DNA from: Bacteroidales bacterium UBA1797
Lineage (GTDB): Bacteria > Bacteroidota > Bacteroidia > Bacteroidales > VadinHA17
DNA length: 20,723 nt
Direction: 5' to 3'
Assembly (NCBI GenBank): GCA_002319885.1
Contig: DCFT01000059.1
Span: forward strand, 6,496 to 27,218
Below are positions 6,498 through 14,841 of this stretch, in pieces. Position numbers and translations under genes: made by a program. Under the pieces are notes generated by a model. The model was not told the DNA's origin. It made no database searches and saw only the letters and a program-made list of their open reading frames with translations. The stretch's first letter is position 1; each line of letters opens with the position of its first letter.

Positions 6498-8918
6498 ATG
6501 TTTAACAATCTGATCAGGCACAGCCTGAGGTCATTTAAAAGACAGCGCGCCTACATTATTATTAATATACTCGGACTTTCAATTGGCATTGCCTGCAGTC
6601 TTCTTATAGCACTATACGTAATAAATGAAGCCAGTTATGATAAATATAATACGAAAAAAGATCGTATTTTCAGAGCTATTCTTAATGGGAAAATAGGTGG
6701 TCAGGAAGTAACAATTGCCACATCGGCAGCCGTGATGGGACCTACTATGTTAAGGGAATTCCCTGAAGTTGAAGATTTTTTAAGAATGTCGGGCAATGGT
6801 CCTACAGTTATTGAGTACAATAACCAGTCATTTACTGAAGAACACCTTATTGAAGCCGACTCATCCTTCTTTGACTTTTTCACAATTCCCGTACTGAAGG
6901 GCGATCCGAAAAATCTTCTCAATGCCCCGCACAAAGCTGTTCTTTCTGAGTCGACAGCAAAAAAAATATTTGGAAATGAAAATCCGATTGACAAAGCTAT
7001 CAGGATAGGTACTGATACAACACGGTATATAGTTAGCGGTGTGATGAGTGATATACCTGCAAAATCACATTTTGAAGCCAGTATTCTTACATCATTTATG
7101 ACTGACCAAAGATCAAAAAATCCTGTATGGCTCAGCAATAACCTCAGCACTTATTTACTTCTGAAACCAAATGCAAGTTATGAAACAGTCAATCAGAAGA
7201 TACCGGGAATGATATTAAAATATGTGGGACCTGAAGCTCAGCAGTACCTTGGAGTCACCATGGAGGATTTTGAAAAACAGGGCAATAAGTACAGGTTTTA
7301 TTTACAGAATCTGAAAGATGTTCATCTTGACTCTTCGATTCAACAGGAGTTTAAAGCGGCCAGCGATCCAAAGTATCTTATAATATTTGGCAGTATTGCT
7401 ATACTTATTGTTCTGATTGCGGCTATAAATTTCATGAACCTCTCAACAGCACAGGCATCGAGGCGGGCAAAAGAGGTCGGAATTAAAAAAATCGGAGGTT
7501 CATCCAGGGGTATGTTGATCACCCAGTTTCTTTCCGAGTCATTCATCCTTTCATTAATTTCACTGGTAATAGCTCTTATCTTTATTAAAGTCACACTACC
7601 TTATTTTAATAATCTGCTTGGCACAACCCTGGTTATCAGACTTTTTGCTGATTGGTACACTCTTCCTTTGCTGTTGCTTTTCACTGTTGTTGTTGGCTTT
7701 CTGGCCGGCAGTTACCCTGCCCTGTTTCTTTCCTCTTTCAATCCATATGAAGTGCTTAAAGGAAGTGTAAGGAACAGTATGAAAAATGGCCGGTTGAGAA
7801 GAGTACTGGTCATATTTCAGTTTGCTGTTTCCATTCTTCTGATTGTTGGTACCATTATCATGTACAGGCAGATAAGCTACATGCTCAATAAAGATGTCGG
7901 ATTCAATAAAGAACAGTTGATAGTCATAAACCGGGCACATGCCCTTGGGACAAAAATGAAATCATTCAAGGAAGCTGTAAAAAACATACCAGGTGTTATA
8001 AATATTACCAGTTCTACTGCTGTACCTGGTCGTGTCAATAATACAAATGGTTACAGGATTGAAGGACGAAAAGAAGAGAGTTTTCTTATGACAACAACCT
8101 GGGCCGATTATAATTTTCTAGATACTTATGGCATGAAGCTGGTTTCCGGAAGATATTTTAATGAATCCTATTCAGCAGATAAGGAAGCCTGCATAGTCAA
8201 TGAAAGCACAATTAAGAATTTTGGTATTACTGATATTCAGAAAACAAGATTCATGGAGCCTGGCGATTCGGGGAAAATGAATTATCTTCCTATTCTCGGG
8301 GTTGTGAAAAATTTCAACTTTGAATCGTTGCGAAATCCGATCAATCCATGCATTTTCAAATTCCAGAATGATGGGATGATGTGGGGTTACATAACCGTCA
8401 GGTTATCAGCCAGGAATTATGCGAAGACAATAGGCGCTATTGAATCCAAATGGAAAGAATATGTGCAAAATAATCCGCTACAGTATTATTTTCTGGATCA
8501 GGATTTTGAAAAAATGTATATACAGGAGAAACAAAACGCCCAGATGGCAGTGATCTTTTCAATTCTTGCAATTTTTATAGCTGCCCTCGGCCTGTTCGGT
8601 CTTACATCATTTACAGTCGAACAACGGACCAAGGAGATAGGAGTAAGGAAGGCGATGGGTTCTTCGGTAGCCGGCATATATGTTGAAATATCCAGAGAGA
8701 TAGTTATCCTTGTAACAGTTTCAGCACTTATTGCCTGTCCGTTGATTTATTATATAGCAGGAAAATGGCTGCAGAATTTTTATTTCAGAATAAACCTCGG
8801 AGTATTCAGTTTTGTTGCAGGATTAAGCATTGCTCTTGGTATTGCTCTTCTTACGATCAGTTACAGGATACTCAGGGCAGCGAGAGTAAATCCGGCACAA
8901 TCGCTTAAATATGAATGA
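6498..8918 (+). CDS. FtsX/MacB-type ABC transporter permease
   Basis: An 806-residue permease of the type that abounds in Bacteroidota. The N-terminus MFNNLIRHSLRSFKRQRAY leads into a first membrane helix (about 18-42) with the typical ILGLSIGIACSLLI. A periplasmic MacB-type domain follows (about 45-285). The first FtsX domain spans about 287-410, with the conserved ASRRAKEVGIKKIGGSSR motif. A fifth helix after NGRLRRVLVIFQFAVSILLI (about 435-455) begins a second periplasmic domain, and the second FtsX domain fills the last 125 residues, with VEQRTKEIGVRKAMGSS. This is a full two-half permease. These proteins transmit ATP-driven motion to export or release substrates at the envelope and need a MacB/LolD-like ATPase; none is encoded in this window. 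The start at 6498 follows the purine-rich AAAGAAGAAATC. Confidence 0.9.
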   Translation: MFNNLIRHSLRSFKRQRAYIIINILGLSIGIACSLLIALYVINEASYDKYNTKKDRIFRAILNGKIGGQEVTIATSAAVMGPTMLREFPEVEDFLRMSGNGPTVIEYNNQSFTEEHLIEADSSFFDFFTIPVLKGDPKNLLNAPHKAVLSESTAKKIFGNENPIDKAIRIGTDTTRYIVSGVMSDIPAKSHFEASILTSFMTDQRSKNPVWLSNNLSTYLLLKPNASYETVNQKIPGMILKYVGPEAQQYLGVTMEDFEKQGNKYRFYLQNLKDVHLDSSIQQEFKAASDPKYLIIFGSIAILIVLIAAINFMNLSTAQASRRAKEVGIKKIGGSSRGMLITQFLSESFILSLISLVIALIFIKVTLPYFNNLLGTTLVIRLFADWYTLPLLLLFTVVVGFLAGSYPALFLSSFNPYEVLKGSVRNSMKNGRLRRVLVIFQFAVSILLIVGTIIMYRQISYMLNKDVGFNKEQLIVINRAHALGTKMKSFKEAVKNIPGVINITSSTAVPGRVNNTNGYRIEGRKEESFLMTTTWADYNFLDTYGMKLVSGRYFNESYSADKEACIVNESTIKNFGITDIQKTRFMEPGDSGKMNYLPILGVVKNFNFESLRNPINPCIFKFQNDGMMWGYITVRLSARNYAKTIGAIESKWKEYVQNNPLQYYFLDQDFEKMYIQEKQNAQMAVIFSILAIFIAALGLFGLTSFTVEQRTKEIGVRKAMGSSVAGIYVEISREIVILVTVSALIACPLIYYIAGKWLQNFYFRINLGVFSFVAGLSIALGIALLTISYRILRAARVNPAQSLKYE

Positions 8919-9030
8919 TATTATAAGACTGATCTTAATTTGGATAAACATTATAATTGTTTACAGCCAGGCTGTCAGTAAAGGGAAAATCGCTATTTAT
9001 TTCTTAATGCTGCAGCCGGCTTATTACTGA
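8911..9030 (+). CDS. Doubtful 39-residue hydrophobic open frame after the permease
   Basis: An ATG overlaps the permease stop (ATGAATGA at 8911-8918) and opens a frame of 39 codons ending at TGA 9028-9030. The peptide starts MNDIIRLILIWINIIIVYSQ, a single hydrophobic segment. Overlap with the upstream stop would allow coupled translation. There is no homologue I recognise and the length is small, so it may be a chance frame. The remainder of this 304-base gap (8919-9222) holds only the hairpin at 9147-9175 and AT-rich DNA. Confidence 0.15.
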   Translation: MNDIIRLILIWINIIIVYSQAVSKGKIAIYFLMLQPAYY

Positions 9031-9146
9031 AAGTATCCTTACTGATAAATTATTCAGACAGGTTATTTCAGTGAATATTAAGTTTGAAGTATTCTGAATG
9101 GCGAGAAAATTTAAATTACTCATCCTTAAAAGCTACCTTAGCAATT

Positions 9147-9175
9147 GATTCCGGAGGGCTTTTCTGACCGGAATC
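9147..9175. promoter_or_regulatory. Perfect 8-base hairpin upstream of the second zincin gene
   Basis: GATTCCGG (9147-9154) and CCGGAATC (9168-9175) pair perfectly around a 13-base loop, about 48 bases before the next start. No T-run follows, so it is not a classical terminator on the plus strand. It may stabilise the leader or mark the end of the permease transcript; it could also be a protein-binding palindrome. Confidence 0.4.
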
Positions 9176-9210
9176 GCTGTTATTAAAATCAAAGTGTAAT
9201 TATTTTATGG

Positions 9211-9216
9211 AAGGAG
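9211..9216 (+). promoter_or_regulatory. Strong Shine-Dalgarno sequence (AAGGAG) for the gene at 9223
   Basis: AAGGAG lies six bases before the ATG at 9223. Such a clear site is uncommon in this window and fixes the start. Confidence 0.6.
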
Positions 9217-9222
9217 TGTTTA

Positions 9223-10572
9223 ATGAAACGTTTTTCTTTTCTTCTGATCTTGTTTTTTTCAATTATTTTCATCACAGAAGCGCAGCAATTTGAAGCAATC
9301 GACAGCGTTTTTATGGATTCTATTATAACTTTCAGAAAGAATCTTGAAGCTGTTGAAGATTCAATATGGCCCGATATGAAAACAGGCCCATATTGTATCT
9401 TCAGGTTAAATGGTCCTGCTTTTCTCATGAACCATCCGAAACCGCCATTTAATGGCAGGTATATAAGTGATGGCATTTATTTGTTAAATCAGGAAGATTA
9501 TGGACTGTATGGCGCTACACAAACCGAAATAAATGGTGTATTGACCGCACATAACGATTATGGCCAGCAGCAATATTCTTCAATAAATCAGTTTTATGCA
9601 GAGTTGTTTCATGAGCTTCATCACGTTTATCAGCGAAATTATGTGAAGGATCTGAAATTTGATAATCCGGCCGACCTGCTTACATATCCTGAAAACGATA
9701 AGAATTTTGCGCTCAAGCAGTTTGAAAATACTTTGTTGCTGGAAATGCTGTCGGATGCGCCTGAAAAATTTGCAAAAGACCTGAATCTGTTTTTTACATG
9801 CAGGAGCAAAAGGGAGGAGATTATTGGTACAAAATATCTTGAATATGAAAAAGGTGCTGAATCGGTGGAAGGACCGGCAACATTTTGTGAGTACAGTTAT
9901 ATGCAGCATTTCGCAAAAACCAGGGTTGATAAGGAATATATTCATCACAGGTATCTCTATCAGCTGGTTGACCCGTTCTATAGCCGGAACGGACTGAGAA
10001 GCAGATGTTTACTGACAGGTATGGCCCAGTGTATAATTTTGTCGAAACATATCAAAAACTGGCAGTCGGAGTACTATTCATCGGGTCTGTTTCTATATGA
10101 CTATTTCATCAAAAAATTGTCTCCTCATAAGGTTACCTTACCCGATTTATCCTATGAGAATGCCAAGGCTAAGATCTTTACTAACAGTGAAAAGCAAAAG
10201 CATGCGATAAACTATGATAATTTTAATAAACAAGCCGGCATAAAAATCTTACTATCGTTTAAAGAATTTCCGGAGTTTAAGGGTTTTGATCCTATGCATG
10301 CCGAAGCAGTAAATGATAGCACTATTCTCCATTCAACCCTTTTGAAATTAGCCAAAGGAGAAAATACTTTAAGCATTGTTAATTGTAAGACAGTTTCGGT
10401 TATAGCGGATCAGATTTGGTTTGTAAAAAAGGTGGAGGTATTTGTTCCCGAAGAATCAATCATCTCTGATAACGATAATCTTATCATATCTTTTAACGAT
10501 TCAGTTAATATAAAATGGAAAATCCTTGATAAGATCAGAAAAGGTAATGAATATTTTATAACGCTTGAATGA
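9223..10572 (+). CDS. Secreted HExxH zinc-peptidase-like protein of unrecognised family
   Basis: A 449-residue protein with a signal peptide (1-20, ending ITEAQ). The motif FHELHHVYQ gives HExxH with H130, E131 and H134. GAESVEGPATFCEY at 211-224 holds E216 in an EGxA context, a plausible third zinc ligand 82 residues after the second His, which is longer than the roughly 20 residues in the zincin at 4020. The segment 155-200 is rich in Glu, Phe and Lys and looks helical. The C-terminal part (about 340-449) is predicted beta-rich and might be a separate accessory domain. I do not recognise the family; an active periplasmic or secreted peptidase is the best reading from the motif. It stands alone, and the tricorn homologue converges on it from the right. 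Confidence 0.7.
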   Translation: MKRFSFLLILFFSIIFITEAQQFEAIDSVFMDSIITFRKNLEAVEDSIWPDMKTGPYCIFRLNGPAFLMNHPKPPFNGRYISDGIYLLNQEDYGLYGATQTEINGVLTAHNDYGQQQYSSINQFYAELFHELHHVYQRNYVKDLKFDNPADLLTYPENDKNFALKQFENTLLLEMLSDAPEKFAKDLNLFFTCRSKREEIIGTKYLEYEKGAESVEGPATFCEYSYMQHFAKTRVDKEYIHHRYLYQLVDPFYSRNGLRSRCLLTGMAQCIILSKHIKNWQSEYYSSGLFLYDYFIKKLSPHKVTLPDLSYENAKAKIFTNSEKQKHAINYDNFNKQAGIKILLSFKEFPEFKGFDPMHAEAVNDSTILHSTLLKLAKGENTLSIVNCKTVSVIADQIWFVKKVEVFVPEESIISDNDNLIISFNDSVNIKWKILDKIRKGNEYFITLE

Positions 10573-10652
10573 TAGGTATCAAACTAATGCCGGCTTCGTG
10601 TTTCACTACAGAATAAGAAAAAAAATCCGATAACCACATAACAAAGCAAAGA

Positions 10653-10672
10653 TCCCGACCGAAGCGTTGGGA
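10653..10672. terminator. Short hairpin in the convergent junction
   Basis: TCCCGAC (10653-10659) and GTTGGGA (10666-10672) pair with one G-T wobble around CGAAGC. It lies 80 bases after the zincin stop, between convergent genes, and could help end transcription, though no T-run follows. Confidence 0.3.
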
Positions 10673-10709
10673 GCGCACAAAGAATACACAAAGCACATAA
10701 AGAATCACG

Positions 10710-10819
10710 TGAATTTTCTCTGTGCAATTCAGTGCTTCTCTGTGCAACTCAGTGTAAGTTCTTAATTTTCAGTTACACAGAGTCGCACAGAGGAATCACA
10801 GAGAGCCACAGAGAATTCA
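10710..10819. repeat. Large imperfect palindrome built on CACAGAG/CTCTGTG
   Basis: The left arm 10710-10757 and right arm 10773-10819 are imperfect inverted copies of about 47 bases with a loop of about 15 bases. Within each arm a CTCTGTG-like or CACAGAG-like unit repeats three to four times with about 11-base spacing. A related copy occurs at 15845-15980. It sits between the stop of the secreted zincin (+) and the stop of the tricorn homologue (-), with the right arm ending four bases from the latter stop, so it could fold as a two-way terminator or mRNA-end stabiliser. It is a dispersed intergenic repeat of a type common in Bacteroidota. Confidence 0.65.
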
Positions 10820-10823
10820 TCAA

Positions 10824-13800
10824 CTATTTATCTTTATAATCGAAAGCCTTAATAGGGTATTTAGGTATTGCCGGGGTGATAACCGGTTGTTCTATATCAA
10901 GTTTAATCAGATATTGGATTGCAGCCTCAAGCTGAGCATCCTTCCCATTGAAGCTTTCAAAAGGAAGATTGTCAACCTTTATATCAGGTTCAACGCCCCA
11001 TCCTTCTATAAGCCACTCTCCATCAGGTGAATAAACACCTGTCTCAGCTGCAGTTGCTATTCCGTTATCCACTAGCCTGTTTCCTGAAGACAACCATATT
11101 TCTCCGCCCCATGTTCTTATTCCAATAAGTTTTCCCAGCCCGAGCCTTCTGAATCCTTCGGAGAATGCTTCACCGTCAGATGCTGTGTGTTCATCCATAA
11201 GGACAACAATATGACCTGTAAAGGCATATTGCATGTTAGGTGTTGATTTACCTACCCTGGGTGCCCAGTAGAACCATGCCTTACGCATGAGTTTTTCTAG
11301 CAGCCAGCTGTCAATATTGCCACCGCGATTATGCCGTACATCGACAATCAGGCCTTCTTTTCCGATAACCGGATAGAAGTTCTTAACAAACTCATCGTAG
11401 TCGGAACCGCCCATTGCTTTGAGATGAAGATACCCGATTTTGTTCCCCGAAGCAGTATCAACTTTTAACCGACGCGTATATTCCCATTCATTGTAGCGTA
11501 AACCGGAAAATGCACCTGCACTGAGAGGTTTTACCACTTCTTCATATGTTTCTCCCCTTGAATTTTTAAGCTTGAGCCTGACCTGTACATCAGCCTTGTT
11601 TTCCAGTAGCTCGTTAATTTCGGGCAAATCTTTTGTTGAAACTCCGTTCACATTCGTAATTATATCACCTTCCTGAATTTTAAGTTCAGGTTTTGCAAGT
11701 GGCGATAATTCTGAAGGATAATCAGGGTCAGTCCTGAAAATATGGTCTATTACAAACCCTTCATTATTTTTGTCGCGCGACAGAACGGCCCCAAGATAAC
11801 CATTGGAAATATTATCGCTCGGAAGGCGTTTATCACCACCGTAAACAAACATGTGCAATGCCGAAAGTTCTGAGATCATCCTTGCCAGAATATCATCGAG
11901 CTCGTACCTGTCGGTAACGCGGTCTACCAAAGGCAGATATTGATCATAAACGCCCTTCCAGTCAACGCCATGCATGTTTTTATCATAAAAATAATCGCGT
12001 TCCATACGCCATGCATCTTTAAACATCTGTTTCCAGTCTTCAACAGGATCAATTGTGAATGCCCATTTGGTGAGATCAACTGCATTTTTCTTAGCATCTG
12101 GCTTGGTACCGTCAGCAGCCAGAACAACTATACCATTCTTGTCTTTTATGAGAAGTTTTTTCCCGTCGCCTGAGAGTTTGAAACCGTTTATTGCAGAGGC
12201 AATATTTATTACTTCGTTGTTCTTTTTGTTGGTTATTTTCAGAGCATTGAGATTAACACTGTTATCATCAGGGTTATACTCCGACCAGTAGAGCCAGTCG
12301 CTACTTAGTTCAAAATCACCAATATTGGCAGCTTTCATTGGCACAACATAAAGTCTCGAACCTGCATCTGTAATATCAAATTTTTCCTCGGTTTTTATCT
12401 TAGACGTGTCGGGTTTCTTGTCGGGTTTCTTTTTGTCTTTTTCTTTTCCGGTTTTTAAAGTGTCGGCTTTTGCTGAATTAAGTTCTGTTATCTCGCGGAA
12501 AGGGAATACAGCAGTTTTATTAAGTGCTAAGGCATATATTTTTGCCGTTTTATTGTAATACGGTTCAGGTTGTCTGTTTCCCCATGGACTTTTTACGGTT
12601 GTACTCAGGGTACGTTCCGATAAGAAATACAACCACTTGCCATCCCTGCTGAAACGTGGAGAATAGTCTTCCTGTCTGCCTGTTGTTACCTGGTATGATT
12701 TAGCTTCCTTAACGTCATAAATTTTCAAATATCCGTTCTGGTTGACACCCCTGTCGGTATATGCAACGAACTGACTATTAGGCGACCATGCGAAAGGTGC
12801 AGAAAAACCATAGTCATTCTTAGCAATCAAAGCAGAGGCCCCGGTTGATTTTGAATAAAGCATCAGCATATTATCCTTTTCATTATAGATAATATATTTT
12901 CCATCGGGTGATGGCAGAAAGTTTTCGATATAATTTTTCGATCCGTTTGTTACCTGTACAGGTGAATTAAAACCGTAGTTGTCAGTTTTCCATATTTCAA
13001 ATTCGCCTGATTCGTCCGAAAGCATCATTAATTCATTTTCCGGATTAATATAGGTTGCATCTTTGTATCTTATGCCATATTTCCTCGTCACCTCCGACCA
13101 CCTGTCGGCGTCCACGGGCACGGAAAAAATTCTTCCTCTTGAAGTAAGTACCACCTGGTCACCTTTATATGAGAGATCCATTGCTGTTATCTTAGACTTG
13201 GGATCGTTGATCCATTGAACTCTTTTCTGATCGAAATCGGAGTTAAGTGTTATATCCAGTTTTGTGGATTTGTCGGTGGCAATATCGTAAAGAATGATAT
13301 CTGCCCCCTGCTGACATACAATTTTACCGTCATACAGATCAGCATCAGCAAGATCCCAGCGGGTTACTTTGGTATGCTGTTTGAGATCGCTGCCTTCGGT
13401 GTTCATTGACCACACATTCATTGTACCATCGCGGTCGGTAAGAAAGTAAATCCGCCCATTGTAGTACATGGGATCTTTACTTGTACCGGGATAATCGGCA
13501 GTAATCGGTTTTGCTTCATTTGTGCCGTCGAATTTCCAGAGCGATTGTGCTGTTCCTCCTTTATAACGTTTTGTGTGACTACCCTGATCGCGGAGCCGGG
13601 TGAAGAAAAGCTCACCTGAAGGTGAATAAGTCCCCTGATCAGCCTGCATAAGAGGGATGAGCTCCGTTGTCATATTTACGGGATCAAGTTTAACAAGCTG
13701 GGCATTCGGAAGAGTTGACCGGCTTGTGGTAGAATACAGGATCTTACCATCCGATGTCCACTGATAAACTATCGGACTTCCTTCTTCATAAGTTAACCGT

Positions 13801-14102
13801 TTAGGTGTTCCGCCTTCAAGCGGCATTACATAAACTTCGGAGGGACCTTCGTATTGTCCGACGAATGCAATCCACTTCCCATCCTGAGAAACGCTGGCAT
13901 GAGATTCAACGCCGTGATTTGAGGTGAGCCTTTTCGATTCATTTGTCAGGAGGTTAAAAATCCACAGATCACCTTCTGCAGTAAAGATCACATTATTGTC
14001 ATGAATAGCAGGATATCTGTAATAACCTTTCTGTTGGCCTGACATATTCTGAGCAGCAATAAGAAGCAAGCCTATTATCAAAATAGATTTAAAAGTTCTC
14101 AT
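10824..14102 (-). CDS. Tricorn protease homologue (S41 family, secreted)
   Basis: A 1092-residue protein with a signal peptide (1-22, ending MSGQ). The first 650 residues are WD40/PD40-like beta-propeller repeats, with repeated motifs such as SQDGKWIAFV, SPDGKYIIY and SRDGKWLYFL. A Lys/Asp/Pro-rich linker (about 545-575) interrupts the second propeller. The tricorn core domain follows (about 690-765), then a PDZ domain (about 775-865) with IQEGDIITNVNGVSTKD, and an S41 peptidase domain (about 870-1065). The presumed catalytic residues are H750 (SALHMF), S975 (HTASDGE) and E1020 (AAETGVYS), close to archaeal tricorn H746, S965 and E1023. The residue before H750 is Leu, where tricorn has Ser745. 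Tricorn degrades peptides released by larger proteases; here it would act in the periplasm. It lies 29 bases after the yqeY-like gene. Confidence 0.93.
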   Translation of the reverse strand: MRTFKSILIIGLLLIAAQNMSGQQKGYYRYPAIHDNNVIFTAEGDLWIFNLLTNESKRLTSNHGVESHASVSQDGKWIAFVGQYEGPSEVYVMPLEGGTPKRLTYEEGSPIVYQWTSDGKILYSTTSRSTLPNAQLVKLDPVNMTTELIPLMQADQGTYSPSGELFFTRLRDQGSHTKRYKGGTAQSLWKFDGTNEAKPITADYPGTSKDPMYYNGRIYFLTDRDGTMNVWSMNTEGSDLKQHTKVTRWDLADADLYDGKIVCQQGADIILYDIATDKSTKLDITLNSDFDQKRVQWINDPKSKITAMDLSYKGDQVVLTSRGRIFSVPVDADRWSEVTRKYGIRYKDATYINPENELMMLSDESGEFEIWKTDNYGFNSPVQVTNGSKNYIENFLPSPDGKYIIYNEKDNMLMLYSKSTGASALIAKNDYGFSAPFAWSPNSQFVAYTDRGVNQNGYLKIYDVKEAKSYQVTTGRQEDYSPRFSRDGKWLYFLSERTLSTTVKSPWGNRQPEPYYNKTAKIYALALNKTAVFPFREITELNSAKADTLKTGKEKDKKKPDKKPDTSKIKTEEKFDITDAGSRLYVVPMKAANIGDFELSSDWLYWSEYNPDDNSVNLNALKITNKKNNEVINIASAINGFKLSGDGKKLLIKDKNGIVVLAADGTKPDAKKNAVDLTKWAFTIDPVEDWKQMFKDAWRMERDYFYDKNMHGVDWKGVYDQYLPLVDRVTDRYELDDILARMISELSALHMFVYGGDKRLPSDNISNGYLGAVLSRDKNNEGFVIDHIFRTDPDYPSELSPLAKPELKIQEGDIITNVNGVSTKDLPEINELLENKADVQVRLKLKNSRGETYEEVVKPLSAGAFSGLRYNEWEYTRRLKVDTASGNKIGYLHLKAMGGSDYDEFVKNFYPVIGKEGLIVDVRHNRGGNIDSWLLEKLMRKAWFYWAPRVGKSTPNMQYAFTGHIVVLMDEHTASDGEAFSEGFRRLGLGKLIGIRTWGGEIWLSSGNRLVDNGIATAAETGVYSPDGEWLIEGWGVEPDIKVDNLPFESFNGKDAQLEAAIQYLIKLDIEQPVITPAIPKYPIKAFDYKDK

Positions 14103-14131
14103 AATATTGGATTTAAATTCAGGTGAATAAT

Positions 14132-14584
14132 TCAGGAGCCAAGCAGTTGTTTAACTTTAGCAGAGATCTCTCTTCCATCCGCTTTCCCAGCAAGTTCTTT
14201 GGTGGCAACCCCCATAACTTTGCCCATATCGGCAGGTGATTTTGCTCCCACCCGCTCAATAATGTTTTTTATAATCTTCATTAACTCTTCTTCGGTCATT
14301 TTTGCAGGAAGATATTTTTCAAGAACATCAGCTTCAGTAACCTCCTTCTCATACAAATCGGGTCGGTTTTGCTCTTTATAAATAGCAGCCGATTCCCTTC
14401 TCTGTTTAACTAATTTTTGAATTATTTTTAATTCTTCTTCATCTGTAAGAACGGCATCACCGCTTTTCTCAGTTCTGGCAAGTGTAAATGCGGTTTTGGC
14501 GGCCCTTATGGCCTCAAGAACAACTTTGTCTTTAGCCTTCATGGCAGTTATCAGATCGCTTGAAATTTTCTCTGTGAGTGACAT
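14132..14584 (-). CDS. yqeY: GatB/YqeY domain protein
   Basis: A 150-residue cytosolic protein matching the stand-alone YqeY family over its full length. Recognisable parts are the N-terminal helix SLTEKISSDLITAMKAKDK, the middle VKQRRESAAIYKEQNRPDL with E and K-rich helices, EKYLPAKMTEEEL, and the C-terminal GKVMGVATKELAGKADGREISAKVKQLL. The C-terminal half is homologous to the tRNA-binding tail of the GatB amidotransferase subunit, but the cellular role of YqeY is not settled. It precedes the tricorn homologue by 29 bases on the same strand, so both are probably on one transcript. The 257-base gap upstream (14585-14841) shows no other gene and presumably holds the divergent promoters for this gene and the oxidoreductase. 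Confidence 0.93.
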   Translation of the reverse strand: MSLTEKISSDLITAMKAKDKVVLEAIRAAKTAFTLARTEKSGDAVLTDEEELKIIQKLVKQRRESAAIYKEQNRPDLYEKEVTEADVLEKYLPAKMTEEELMKIIKNIIERVGAKSPADMGKVMGVATKELAGKADGREISAKVKQLLGS

Positions 14585-14841
14585 AATATGTGTTTTAAGG
14601 TTATCTGTTCCAGTACATAAAAGTGATATAAAGATACAAGTTACATATTATAAGAAAAAGATGATTCTGATTCATTTTAGATATTATGTTCCGGTGGCAA
14701 CAAAAAATAATTCCTTCAGTATTTACAGATCAGCACAAATCAGTATCAAATTATTACTAAAGTCTCAGTAATAAGCCGGAACGATCATTTCTTAAACATA
14801 AATTCTATATTAGATGTTTCAATGACATATAACTGAAAGAT

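Noticed and set aside
7596..7940. A 114-residue minus-strand frame within the permease gene
   Set aside because: It is fully antisense to the FtsX permease, whose domains are clear, and shows no motif.
10701..10819. Regularly spaced short repeats that might be a CRISPR array
   Set aside because: The units are only about seven bases, are spaced by about 11 bases, occur in inverted arms, and have no cas gene nearby. This is a palindromic intergenic repeat.
14496..14771. A 91-residue plus-strand frame over the yqeY start and upstream gap
   Set aside because: It is antisense to the yqeY N-terminus, lacks a ribosome site and has no recognisable feature.
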